Shown: positions 42,318 to 50,756 of the stretch, in pieces
How positions within the stretch are numbered: position 1 is the stretch's first letter
Layout: each line of letters begins with the position of its first letter
DNA from: a virus
Strand: one strand, 5' to 3'
Length of the DNA stretch: 64,000 nucleotides
IMG/VR virus record: IMGVR_UViG_3300018429_000060
Span: 27,307-91,306 of that record
Translations under genes and position numbers: made by a program
Notes under the pieces: model-generated
Databases searched by the model: none
What the model saw: the letters and a program-made list of their open reading frames with translations, nothing else
Told to the model about the DNA's origin: nothing

Positions 42318-43141
42318 GCACCCCGCCGCTGGCGCCGCGGCAGCAGCGCACCGACGCCCCCGCCGGCCCCGACGCCCGCGTCCTGGCCCTGGACATCGGC
42401 CTCTACGGGCACCTCGGGTCGATCAGCTCGATGTTCTGGTACCAGCGCGGTGGGCTGCTCCACGCCCACCAGGCGCAGCTGCTGCCCGAGGGTGCGACCC
42501 TGCTGGACCAGCTGGACATCCTGGAGGCGACCGCCGCCTCCTACGAGGAGTACCGGCGGATCAGCCCGGTGGTGGTCCTCGGTGTCACCGTGCTGTCGCC
42601 GGTCGGCCGCCGCGAGGTCCGCGGCCACCTGGAGTCCTGGTTCAACCCGCCGTGGCGGCGGCGCCTGGTGGCCATCGGGGACTACGCCGGCGAGCACATC
42701 GCCGTCCGCGGCCTGGTCTCCCGCAAGAAGCTGCGGGACCTGATCTCGACCCGGCTGACCGAGCACACCCTCACGCTCACCCCCGAGCAGCACGACGCCG
42801 TCGCCCTCTACACCGGCCGCCGGGAGAAACCCGGCCGCGACCCGGACGACGAGTGGCGCACCGACGAGGTCGACGCGGTCGCCCTGCCGGTGGCGCTGTC
42901 CTGCCTCGGCGCGACGGCGCTGCTGCCGGCGCCGATGCCCACCCCGCAGCAACGCCAACGCGACCTCGAGCGCGCGATGCGCGCCTGGCAGGTGCAGCTG
43001 GACCTGTCCAACGACGACGCCTGGGACCGCGCCGTGCGCCACGGCCACCCGCACCACCAGACCACCGCCGCTGTCAGCGGCGCCGTGCCCATGCCCGACC
43101 GGTCCACCCCGACCTTCGGCAGCCTGCGATGGAAGGACTGA
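42314..43141 (+). CDS. RNase H-fold-like protein after the terminase ATPase, 275 aa
   Basis: ATG overlaps the ATPase stop. VLALDIGLYGHLGSISSMFW near residue 25, and a late acidic helix EWRTDEVDAVALPVALSCL, resemble the first and last motifs of an RNase H-type nuclease, and the position is that of the missing terminase nuclease half. The middle acidic residue is not clear. An alternative is a divergent nuclease with its own role, as a more canonical terminase nuclease lies at 38285. Confidence 0.55.
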   Translation: MSTPPLAPRQQRTDAPAGPDARVLALDIGLYGHLGSISSMFWYQRGGLLHAHQAQLLPEGATLLDQLDILEATAASYEEYRRISPVVVLGVTVLSPVGRREVRGHLESWFNPPWRRRLVAIGDYAGEHIAVRGLVSRKKLRDLISTRLTEHTLTLTPEQHDAVALYTGRREKPGRDPDDEWRTDEVDAVALPVALSCLGATALLPAPMPTPQQRQRDLERAMRAWQVQLDLSNDDAWDRAVRHGHPHHQTTAAVSGAVPMPDRSTPTFGSLRWKD

Positions 43142-43143
43142 CC

Positions 43144-44808
43144 GTGCGCCTCATGAGCAAGGTGACGGACCTGCTGCGGTGGGCCACCCCCGCCGCACCG
43201 GCCGCGCCCGAACCGCCGGCGTGGACCCCGCCGCCGCTGTCCACCGCGGCCGCCCTGCCCGTGCCGGCCATCTACCGGCCGGTGGTCGCCGCGGCCGCGA
43301 GCGCCGCCCTGGCCACCGCCACCACCTACGCCGGCGTCGCCACCGGCGCCCGTACCGGCGCGGGTGTGCTCACCGCGGCCGTCCCGACCGCCGGCGACAT
43401 CGGCGCCGTCACCGCCTCCCGACTGCCTCGCGCCCTGCAACCACCGCGGCCGCGGGAGTGGCAGGAACGCGCCTGGGCGGCCTGGCGGCACTGCGGCGAG
43501 GCCCGCCAGGCCGTCGAGTGGATCTGCAACAACCTGTCCCGCTGCCACCTCTACATCGGCGACGTCGACCCCGCCAGCGCCGGCGACCCCAAACCCGCCG
43601 CCACCCCCGGCCTGGCCGGCGACATCCTCGCCGAGCTGCACAACGGCCGTCTCGGGCAGAGCGCCATGCTGGCCCGCCTGGGGCTGCACCTGCTGGTGCC
43701 CGGCGAGAGCTGGCTCGCCGGCTACCCCCGCCCACCCGCCGCCGGCGGCACCGCCGCCGGCGATGACGGGCAACCGGCCACCCAGTGGAGCGTGCTGTCG
43801 CGCCGCGAGTGGTCCGAGGTCACCGACACCCACATCCGGTTCAAGCTCGCCGACCACCCCAACCCCGGCGCCGACGGCTGGGTCACCTTCGCCTCCGACG
43901 AGGTCGTGCTCATCCCGATCTACGTCCCCGACGCCGAGGACGCCACCACGGCCACCAGCGCGTTCGAGGCCGCACTGGACACCCTTGACGAGTTGTTCGG
44001 CCTGTCGCGGCGCGTCGCCGTCGACATCAAGTCGCGGCTGGCCGGCGCCGGGGCACTGCCCATCCCCGAGTCGGCCACCCTGCCCACGCCGGGCGCCTCC
44101 GACGGCCTCAACGGCCTGCACGGCGACCCGTTCGTCGCCGCGTTCGCCCGCGCCGCCAAGACCGCCATCCAGAATCCCGACGACGTGGCCGCGCTGCTGC
44201 CGATCTTCTTCCGGGTGCCCGACGAGTCGTTGACCGGCAACGGCTTCAAGCTGATCACCTTCGCCACCCCGTTCGACGCCCAGGTGCCGGTGCTGCGCCA
44301 GGACGCCCGCCGCACCCTGGCCGCCGACCTGAACATCCCGGCCAGCATCGTGCTCGGCGTCGAGGACCTGAACCACTGGTCGATGTGGGGCGTCACCGAG
44401 GACGCCCTGAAGTCCCACATGGGACCGCTGGCGGCGATCATCTGCACCCAGCTGACCATCAAGGTGCTGTGGCCGGCGCTGCGCGCCGCCGGCGAGACCG
44501 ACGTCGAGAAGCGCTGCATCTGGTGGGATCCGTCCGAGGTCGTGCTGCGCCCGGACGGCTCCACCGTCGCGCTCACCGCGCACCGCGACGGCGTCATCGG
44601 CGGCAAGGCCACCCGCCGCGAGATCGGCTTCTCCGAGGAAGACGCCCCCACCGCCGAGGAGACCGCGGCCCGCGCCGCCGCCAACCAGCCCCCACCGGCC
44701 GGCGCCCAGGGTGAGGACGGCGGGCAGGCCACCCCGTCGCAGCGGCCCAACCCACCCGCCGACGACGGCGACAGCACCCCCGACGGCACCCCACCCGCCC
44801 AGCAGTAA
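43144..44808 (+). CDS. Phage portal protein, 554 aa
   Basis: The dodecameric ring for DNA entry. The protein has the portal core (VEWICNNLSRCHLYIGDVD, TLAADLNIPASIVLGVEDLN, WGVTEDALKSHMGPLAAIIC) and a Pro/Ala-rich, disordered C-terminal tail. GTG 43144 has GGAAGG 7 bases upstream, with ATG 43153 the alternative. A recombinase gene, rather than protease and capsid genes, follows downstream, which is unusual. Confidence 0.85.
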   Translation: MRLMSKVTDLLRWATPAAPAAPEPPAWTPPPLSTAAALPVPAIYRPVVAAAASAALATATTYAGVATGARTGAGVLTAAVPTAGDIGAVTASRLPRALQPPRPREWQERAWAAWRHCGEARQAVEWICNNLSRCHLYIGDVDPASAGDPKPAATPGLAGDILAELHNGRLGQSAMLARLGLHLLVPGESWLAGYPRPPAAGGTAAGDDGQPATQWSVLSRREWSEVTDTHIRFKLADHPNPGADGWVTFASDEVVLIPIYVPDAEDATTATSAFEAALDTLDELFGLSRRVAVDIKSRLAGAGALPIPESATLPTPGASDGLNGLHGDPFVAAFARAAKTAIQNPDDVAALLPIFFRVPDESLTGNGFKLITFATPFDAQVPVLRQDARRTLAADLNIPASIVLGVEDLNHWSMWGVTEDALKSHMGPLAAIICTQLTIKVLWPALRAAGETDVEKRCIWWDPSEVVLRPDGSTVALTAHRDGVIGGKATRREIGFSEEDAPTAEETAARAAANQPPPAGAQGEDGGQATPSQRPNPPADDGDSTPDGTPPAQQ

Positions 44809-44825
44809 CCCCCTCCACCAGCGCA

Positions 44826-44844
44826 TCGTGAGCAAACCTCACGA
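44826..44844 (+). terminator. Hairpin between portal and recombinase genes
   Basis: TCGTGAG and CTCACGA (7 bp, loop CAAAC) lie 17 bases after the portal stop. The end of the structural operon is therefore probably here. Confidence 0.5.
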
Positions 44845-44892
44845 CGCGGCGTGGTGCTGCTCGGCGAACCACTGTTAACCGAGAGGAATACG

Positions 44893-46374
44893 GTGAAACC
44901 AGCCTCCGACCCCGCCGGCCGTGGCGCCGTGGTGCTGGATCACCCTCGCCTCGTCGGCCTCAAACGCACCGCCGCCGGCCTCGCCCTGCCCCGCTCCGTC
45001 GACTTCCTGGAGCCACCCGAGCGGCTGCTGGAGCTGCCCACCGCCACCACCCCGGACGTGCTCGACGAGATCGTGTTCGGCTGGCTCGCCGAGCACTTCG
45101 CCGTCAGCACCAAGACCGGCACGACGTACTGCTCCTGCATGTCGGTGTACCTGCCGTGGTGCTCGGCCGAGACCGTCGACCCGCTGCTGATCACCCGCCC
45201 GCAGGCGTCGCGGTTCGCCGGCTGGCTCGCCCAGGCCGCCTCCGGCGTCACCGACCGCGTGCGCTCACCGTCGCGGCGCAACCAGATCCTCTCGGCGTGC
45301 TCGTCGCTGGTCGAGTACGCCATCGACGCCGACGTGCGCCCCACCGCGTTCCCCAACCCGTTCGCCCGCGTGAAGCGCCCGGTGGTCGACCGCCACCCCA
45401 AGGCCGGCGTGCCGCTGACCGTGTCCCACGTCAACCAGCTGATCCTGTCCGCGCGGGCCGACCACCTGCTCGGCGGCGTGCTGGGCAAGCTGCTCGTCGC
45501 CATGATGGCCAGGCTCGGGCTGCGCCCCGGTGACGTGTGCCGGCTGAACCTGGGCGGCGTCGCGGACGACGCCCACGGCTCCTACCAGCTGTCGGTGCCG
45601 GTCAAGGGCGGCCGGCTGCTGTCGCGGTGGCTACCCGCCGACATGGCCAGCGACTTCTACACCTACGCCCACCGGGTGCGCGTCGCCCCCGACCACGACG
45701 GCCGCCCGGATCCGCTCGGCGTCGACCCGCTGTTCGTGCACCCGCGGCGCCGGCGGCGCCTCAACACCGACGACGTGCTGCGCCTGGTGCGCCGCTCCCA
45801 GCTGGCCGCGCGGGTGCTGCCGTCGAGCCGGGTGTGCCCGCGGGACCTGCGGCCGTTCTTCAACACCCTCGCGCGGGCGCAGGGCGCGACGCTGGAGGAA
45901 CGCCAGGTCGGCCTCGGCCACGCCAGCGCGAAGACCACCGAGCTGTACGACCGCACGGTGTGGGCGCGCGAGCACGACCCGGCCATCCGGGTCAGCGCCG
46001 CGTTCGACGACTACCCGGCCGAGACCCGCCTCGGTCAGCTCGTCCCCGACCGCCGCTGGGCGCCGCCGGTGCAGGCCGGCTGTGACTGCACCCCACAGTG
46101 GCCGCAATTGCACGTCGACCTGTCCCCCGTCGGTGTCGACCAGACCGCGGTGTGCGAGATCACCGAGCAGCACGAACCCGGCGTGCACCAGCTGCAGCCC
46201 TACTGCCGCCGCTGCCGCGTCGCCTACCCCGGCCCGTTCCGCGTGGCCCGCGTCCTGGACGACCCGCACGGCCGGTTCCTCGACGAGGCCCGCGCGGGGC
46301 TCACCGACGCCGCCCTGTACCCGGAAGCTGTCAACCGCCGCGAGGAACGCCGACGCCGCGACGACACCACCTAG
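44893..46374 (+). CDS. Second tyrosine recombinase, 493 aa
   Basis: Catalytic residues: R211 (GLRPGDVCRL), R317 where His is usual and R320 (CPRDLRPFF), H343 (GLGHASAKTTE) and Y352. The Arg in place of the box II His is tolerated in some recombinases. An extra C-terminal 130 residues with Cys pairs (CDCTPQWPQ, YCRRCRVAY) may bind zinc or DNA. GTG 44893 follows GAGAGG. Different from the 5595 recombinase in length and layout, so the element may use two systems or come from two sources. Confidence 0.85.
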   Translation: MKPASDPAGRGAVVLDHPRLVGLKRTAAGLALPRSVDFLEPPERLLELPTATTPDVLDEIVFGWLAEHFAVSTKTGTTYCSCMSVYLPWCSAETVDPLLITRPQASRFAGWLAQAASGVTDRVRSPSRRNQILSACSSLVEYAIDADVRPTAFPNPFARVKRPVVDRHPKAGVPLTVSHVNQLILSARADHLLGGVLGKLLVAMMARLGLRPGDVCRLNLGGVADDAHGSYQLSVPVKGGRLLSRWLPADMASDFYTYAHRVRVAPDHDGRPDPLGVDPLFVHPRRRRRLNTDDVLRLVRRSQLAARVLPSSRVCPRDLRPFFNTLARAQGATLEERQVGLGHASAKTTELYDRTVWAREHDPAIRVSAAFDDYPAETRLGQLVPDRRWAPPVQAGCDCTPQWPQLHVDLSPVGVDQTAVCEITEQHEPGVHQLQPYCRRCRVAYPGPFRVARVLDDPHGRFLDEARAGLTDAALYPEAVNRREERRRRDDTT

Positions 46375-46694
46375 GGCGGCGGGCCGGTAACAGCGCCGAG
46401 CGCGACCAGCCCCACAGGTCGCCGACCGTCTGGGCCTGCACGTGACTGTGACGGCGCGGTGACCGAGCTGTACTGACTGGCGTGCCCTCGGCCGCTGTTA
46501 TTCTGCCGGAACCGGGCGCTGCGCCGTCCGGGGCCGGAACCGCCTTAGCGGGCGGCAGACCGCCACAGGGCTCAGTGCCCAGCGCACAGACCACCCTCTG
46601 CGACGTGTTGCGGGGGGTGGTTCTGCAACTCCAGTCAGCTTGTCGCCGCGCGGCCGTCGCGGCCGCGGTCGGTCTCGACACCTAGGCTGGCCGG
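46375..46694. other. Intergenic stretch without a supported gene
   Basis: About 320 bases after the second recombinase. No clear hairpin, repeat or gene. It could contain an attachment site, which single-sequence reading cannot show. Confidence 0.35.
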
Positions 46695-47228
46695 GTGCTG
46701 TTCGCGGATCCGAGCCTGGACAACCTGCTCGACCTCACGCAGCAGGTCGACGAGATCGCCCCTGCCGCGTGCGGCCCCGTGCACTACCAGGACGGCGAAT
46801 TCCGCTGGCTGGTCACCACACCGCCGCAGGCGTGGCCCCCGCACCGTCCGGACGGACTGGGGCGCCGTATCGGCGAACACCTGTACGCCATGGCCAGCAG
46901 GGCGGGACCGTCGTCGCTGCGCGAGCTGAGGGATCTCCTCGATCTGCGCGGGTGGTTGTTCGCCGGCACGGCCGTGTCCGTGGACAACCCCTGGCCGGCC
47001 AGCGAAGGCAGCCTCGCCGATCATCCCGACCAGCGACCGGTCCTGTTGTGCCTGTACCTCGACCAGGAGAACGGGACGCTGACCCAGCGGATGAACTTCG
47101 CCGACGGCGCGGTCGACCTGCAGACCATCGACCGCCCGGAGGCCGGGTGGCTGCCGGAGCGCGGCACGCTCCCGGCGGCTCTGGACCTCATGCGCGCCGC
47201 CGCGGGTCCGGCCCGCGCCGGACGCTGA
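46695..47228 (+). CDS. Hypothetical protein, 177 aa
   Basis: GTG start without a clear ribosome site, close to the promoter, so possibly leaderless. Mixed alpha/beta (FRWLVTTPPQAWPPHRPDG, RPVLLCLYLDQENGTLTQRM). Followed at 17 bases by the 47245 gene. No family is recognised. Confidence 0.55.
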   Translation: MLFADPSLDNLLDLTQQVDEIAPAACGPVHYQDGEFRWLVTTPPQAWPPHRPDGLGRRIGEHLYAMASRAGPSSLRELRDLLDLRGWLFAGTAVSVDNPWPASEGSLADHPDQRPVLLCLYLDQENGTLTQRMNFADGAVDLQTIDRPEAGWLPERGTLPAALDLMRAAAGPARAGR

Positions 47229-47244
47229 GGCAGGATTGTGCGGC

Positions 47245-47604
47245 ATGGCCAGCGACGTGCCGGAACACGACGGAAGCGACACGCAGATCAACCGCCTGAT
47301 CACCGCCCGGCAACACCTAGAGCGGGCCGTCGCTACCGTGCTGCGGGAGGCCGCCGACGTGCACAGGCTGGACATCTGCGGCACCGACGAACTGCCCGCG
47401 GCCCTGTCCGCGCTGGAATCGGCCGACTACGTCGACAGCGAGGAAGACGCGGCCCGCTGGGTCTCCCGCGCGTTCACCGCCTACCCGACCGGGCTGCTGA
47501 CCGCCGGCGCCAGCGACCTCGAGGTGGCCCTGTGTGGCGCCGTCATGATGCTCCGCTCGGCACTGGTCGAACTCGACGAGGCCAAGCAAGTAGGCCCACC
47601 CTGA
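47245..47604 (+). CDS. Hypothetical helical protein, 119 aa
   Basis: All-helical pattern (INRLITARQHLERAVATVLR, VALCGAVMMLRSALVELDE). Upstream of the XRE regulator, with a palindromic site right after its stop. No family is recognised. Confidence 0.55.
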   Translation: MASDVPEHDGSDTQINRLITARQHLERAVATVLREAADVHRLDICGTDELPAALSALESADYVDSEEDAARWVSRAFTAYPTGLLTAGASDLEVALCGAVMMLRSALVELDEAKQVGPP

Positions 47605-47605
47605 T

Positions 47606-47636
47606 GTCAGCGCTGATGCGAATTACTGACGCTGAC
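47606..47636. promoter_or_regulatory. Inverted repeat GTCAGCG/CGCTGAC upstream of the XRE gene
   Basis: Arms 47606-47612 and 47630-47636 around GAATTACT. The position just before the regulator gene suggests autoregulation. Confidence 0.45.
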
Positions 47637-47681
47637 CGCCGACGGGTCGCCGTGGGCCCGTCCGCGAGGTAGCGCCCCCGG

Positions 47682-48110
47682 ATGGTCGAGCAAGGAGCCG
47701 CCGGCGGGGCTGAGGGCGCAGACGACGTCGACGCGGCGCAGCTGATCGACACGGAGATCACGCGGGCCGTCGGCGTGGAGCTGAAAGCCGCCCGGTTGGC
47801 CGTCGGGATGTCCCGCGAGGACCTGGCCTCCCAGCTCAGGTCGCCGGTGCACGCCCGCACGATCGCCAGCTACGAGCAGGGGTCGCGGCACTGCACGGTG
47901 CCGCAGTTCGTCGACATCTGCCAGGTGATCGGCCGGGATCCCGCGGAGCTGCTGGAGCGGATCCTGATGCGCGCCGACCTCGGTCTGGCGCCGCAGCTGC
48001 GGTCCCCTGTCCGGTGCCCTGCCTGTGGGGGACGGTGTCCCAACTGTGGGGGGACCGTCGATCCCACCTACCTGGCACTGGGCACGATAACCAGCGTTAT
48101 CGAGCACTAG
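47682..48110 (+). CDS. XRE-family regulator with C-terminal zinc ribbon, 142 aa
   Basis: Helix-turn-helix around residues 35-90 (LKAARLAVGMSREDLASQL, ARTIASYEQGSRHCTVPQF). The C-terminus carries CPACGGRCPNCGG, a zinc-ribbon pair. The best candidate for a repressor of the repeated promoters, though no direct link can be shown. A CGATAAC/GTTATCG dyad (48085-48102) overlaps its end. Confidence 0.8.
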   Translation: MVEQGAAGGAEGADDVDAAQLIDTEITRAVGVELKAARLAVGMSREDLASQLRSPVHARTIASYEQGSRHCTVPQFVDICQVIGRDPAELLERILMRADLGLAPQLRSPVRCPACGGRCPNCGGTVDPTYLALGTITSVIEH

Positions 48111-48135
48111 TGGATCTAGGAAGGGTGGGCTCACG

Positions 48136-48459
48136 ATGAGCGGCGAACCGCCGGCCGCCGGCCCGGTCGACGAGGAGTCCGACCGCCCGCGACCCATCTG
48201 CTCGTGCCCCGGCCATGACGAGCAACACTGGACCCTCACCGCCCTGGCCCAGCTGCTGCGCGACCTCGACCGCTGCGACCACGGCCGCCACGAGGGTGAC
48301 TCGTGCTTCGACTGCCCCCAGGGCACGTCGACGGGCAACCCGCGGATGCCCGTCGGTCAGCGGATCGGCACCACCGTCCACGGCCGCGCCATCGTCATGC
48401 CGCCCCGCGGTGAACGACACGACCGCCGCTCCTGGACCCAGCCGCCGCCCGCTGGCTGA
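48136..48459 (+). CDS. Hypothetical Cys/His-containing protein, 107 aa
   Basis: ICSCPGHDEQHW near residue 22, and CDHGRHEGDSCFDCP near residue 47, could bind zinc. Follows the XRE gene by 25 bases and the 48085 dyad. Function unknown. Confidence 0.55.
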   Translation: MSGEPPAAGPVDEESDRPRPICSCPGHDEQHWTLTALAQLLRDLDRCDHGRHEGDSCFDCPQGTSTGNPRMPVGQRIGTTVHGRAIVMPPRGERHDRRSWTQPPPAG

Positions 48460-48492
48460 CCGCGGCCGGCTGATCAGCCGGCCGCGACACCG

Positions 48493-48745
48493 TCATGCCC
48501 ACACCTGCTCGCCGGGTGTGGGCACGTGGCTGTCGAGGCACCACAAGCAGGGTGGCCGCGCCGAGGTCATCGTGCGTTCGATACGGGACACCCTGGCGAG
48601 GGTGATGAAGGCGACCGCCGCGGCGACGTCCGCCACGGCGTAGGTGGTCGGGGTCCGTGTCGAGGAACGCCGCTGCTGCCAGGACTCCGAAGAAGGCCGC
48701 CAGCACGTACAGCAGCGCCTCGGCCACCGCCCGGCCACTGATCAC
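48493..48745 (-). pseudogene. Small two-helix membrane protein split by a frameshift
   Basis: GTG 48745 overlaps the upstream stop and reads AEALLYVLAAFFGVLAAAAF, a membrane helix, then DTDPDH. At about 48640 the sensible protein continues in another frame (AVADVAAAVAFITLARVSRI, a second helix, then CLWCLDSHVPTPGEQVWA). One indel, a sequencing error or a programmed shift would explain this. Confidence 0.5.
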
Positions 48746-48960
48746 GGGGCATCGGTGCGGGGGCCGCAGCCGGCCGAGCGGGCGGCGGCCACCAGCCGGG
48801 CTTCCAGCTCCGGCGCGGACAGCGCGCTCACGTCGCCGAGGTCGATGAGCACGGGGTCACCGCCATCGGGGGTGACTCGGATCGTCGTGGCCCGGTCGTC
48901 CATGCCGGTGGGGGTCACGACCGCCACCGTCACGGTGCGCCTGCCTGGTTGGCCGTCCAT
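48742..48960 (-). CDS. Hypothetical protein, about 72 aa
   Basis: Upstream partner of the frameshifted membrane gene (GTGA overlap). Beta-rich (TVTVAVVTPTGMDDRATTIR), then a helix (LSAPELEARLVAAARSAG). The start is uncertain among several in-frame codons to 48987. Confidence 0.5.
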   Translation of the reverse strand: MDGQPGRRTVTVAVVTPTGMDDRATTIRVTPDGGDPVLIDLGDVSALSAPELEARLVAAARSAGCGPRTDAP

Positions 48961-49073
48961 GGTGCCCATCATCGCGCGCCGGCGCACGACCCCGAATCCG
49001 GTACCGAATTCGGCGTCGCCCCCGACGTCGCGAATGGGCTATTTCGATCCCGTGTAAATCGACGCCTTTCGAA

Positions 49074-49103
49074 CTGGCAATTGCGGGTACTGTCAATTAA
49101 GAT
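49074..49103 (+). promoter_or_regulatory. Second-type promoter CTGGCA-N18-TAAGAT, copy 5
   Basis: CTGGCA 49074-49079 and TAAGAT 49098-49103. CCAGTTGAGAAG follows at 49128. Drives the DUF932 gene. Confidence 0.65.
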
Positions 49104-49173
49104 TAGTGGTAGCAACAAAGCATCAAACCAGTTGAGAAGCGCCATTCCCATTGTGAGAGTGAAAGGACCTGTC

Positions 49174-50190
49174 ATGTCCGCCGATGTCGATTCAATGTTC
49201 AGCGTTCGCGAGGTGCCCTGGCACCGCGAGGGCATCGTCGTCCAGGAGTACCCCGGTACGTGGGCCGAGGCGCGCGAGCTCGCCGGCCTCGGCTGGGAGC
49301 CGCGGGTCGAGGGCCAGTACCGGCTCGTCGGCGTCAACGAGGACGGCACCCCGCACTTCGAGGAGGTGCCGGACTACAAGTACGTCGTCCACGGCGGCAC
49401 CAACGCCATCCTCCACTCGGCCACCAGCACCTACGAGCTGATCAGCCACGAGGACATGGGCGCGATCGTCGAGGCGATCCTGGAGACCCCGGAGGTCCGG
49501 TACGAGACCGCCGGCTCGCTCGGCGGCGGCAAGCGGGTGTGGGCGCTGGCCCAGCTCGGCGACCTCGTCGAGCTGCCGGGCGACCCGTCGCCCACCCGGC
49601 GGTACCTCGCGCTGATGAACAGCCACAACGAGACGTCCTCGCTGCGGGCCCTGGGGACGGGGGTGCGGATCGTGTGCGCGAACACCTGGCACGCCGCCGA
49701 CGTCGGCGCCGAGCGCTCCGGCACTGCGTACGCGTTCAAGCACACCAAGAACTGGAAGCTGCGGGTCAAGGAGGCCCGCGCCGCCGTCACCGCGGTGCAC
49801 GCCCATCACGACAAGTACATCGAGCGGGCGCGGGCGCTGCTGGCGATCCGGGTGACCAGCGCCCAGGTCGACGAGTTCATCAACGCGTTCGCCGTGGAGC
49901 GCACGCTGATGAACACCAACGTCCGCCGGGGCGACCTGGAGCAGTACCTGGCCGCGAAGCCCTACGTGGCCACCGGGATGGCCTCCACCGTGGCGTCGCT
50001 GCGGTCGATCATCGCGTCGCCGACCTGCGCGGGGCTGGAGCCGACGGCGTACCAGCTGGTGCAGGCCGCCGGCGAGTTCGCCGACCACGGGCGGCCGGCG
50101 CAGACGCCGGAGACCCACTTCACCCGCACCATGATCAACATCGAGCCGATGAAGAAGGTGGCGACCCAGCTGGTCCGCGCCTACGCCTGA
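49174..50190 (+). CDS. DUF932 phage/plasmid-like protein, 338 aa
   Basis: Belongs to the family recorded as phage/plasmid-like protein TIGR03299: YVVHGGTNAILHSATSTYEL, VWALAQLGDLVELPGD, YLALMNSHNETSSLRALGTG, VRIVCANTW. These proteins are common on mobile elements and their function is unknown. GAAAGGA precedes the ATG. Single gene between promoter copy 5 and a strong terminator, suggesting high independent expression. Confidence 0.85.
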   Translation: MSADVDSMFSVREVPWHREGIVVQEYPGTWAEARELAGLGWEPRVEGQYRLVGVNEDGTPHFEEVPDYKYVVHGGTNAILHSATSTYELISHEDMGAIVEAILETPEVRYETAGSLGGGKRVWALAQLGDLVELPGDPSPTRRYLALMNSHNETSSLRALGTGVRIVCANTWHAADVGAERSGTAYAFKHTKNWKLRVKEARAAVTAVHAHHDKYIERARALLAIRVTSAQVDEFINAFAVERTLMNTNVRRGDLEQYLAAKPYVATGMASTVASLRSIIASPTCAGLEPTAYQLVQAAGEFADHGRPAQTPETHFTRTMINIEPMKKVATQLVRAYA

Positions 50191-50197
50191 CCCCGCC

Positions 50198-50238
50198 GGT
50201 GTCCGGGGGGTGGCGCCACCGGCGCCACCCCGGACACC
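50198..50238 (+). terminator. Hairpin terminator after the DUF932 gene
   Basis: GGTGTCC with G-rich extension and TGGCGCC (50198-50217) pairs with GGCGCCACCCCGGACACC (50221-50238). Confidence 0.75.
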
Positions 50239-50266
50239 ATCACCCCCTCGCAGAGATGAGCACCCG

Positions 50267-50473
50267 ATGACCACCGCCACCGCCGGCGACCCCGGCGTCC
50301 TCGACGTCCACATCCAGATCCAGCAGCCCGACACCGCAGGCGGGCCGACCATCGCCAGCTACCACAACGGCACCGACATCCACACCGTCGACCTGGCCGC
50401 CGTCGACGCCGCCTGGATGGCCGCGCTGCACGCCGCCCTGGAGCGCGTCGAGAACCTGTTCCTCGTCGTCTGA
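50267..50473 (+). CDS. Small acidic protein, 68 aa
   Basis: ATG 50267. A beta-rich start (VLDVHIQIQQPD) and a helix (AAWMAALHAALERVENLF). Lies between two terminators, so partly read through from DUF932 or from an unseen promoter. Confidence 0.5.
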   Translation: MTTATAGDPGVLDVHIQIQQPDTAGGPTIASYHNGTDIHTVDLAAVDAAWMAALHAALERVENLFLVV

Positions 50474-50528
50474 CCGGCTCCCATCCGCACGTGCTCCAGG
50501 GCCGCCGTCGAGCCGCCCGGCACGTGCC

Positions 50529-50571
50529 GGCGGGGTGCTGCCAGCCGCTCCCAGGCTGACAGCACCCCGCC
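50529..50571 (+). terminator. Hairpin terminator
   Basis: GGCGGGGTGCTG (50529-50540) pairs with CAGCACCCCGCC (50560-50571), extended by CAGCC/GGCTG inside. It isolates the terpene synthase fragment from the genes before it. Confidence 0.75.
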
Positions 50572-50756
50572 GCTCGGCGTTGCGGTACCGTCCGGGCCAG
50601 GGACGGTGCGCGCTCCATTGCGGCAACCCGGTGTCACGCACCACGGTTCGATCGAAGCGACACCACTCCGCGCGCCGTCCCCCTCCTCGCCCCCCGCCGC
50701 GCCGGCCGCCGGGCCGGGCCGGGTGAAGCCCCTTACCTCGCGCCGCCGCGGCGTGG

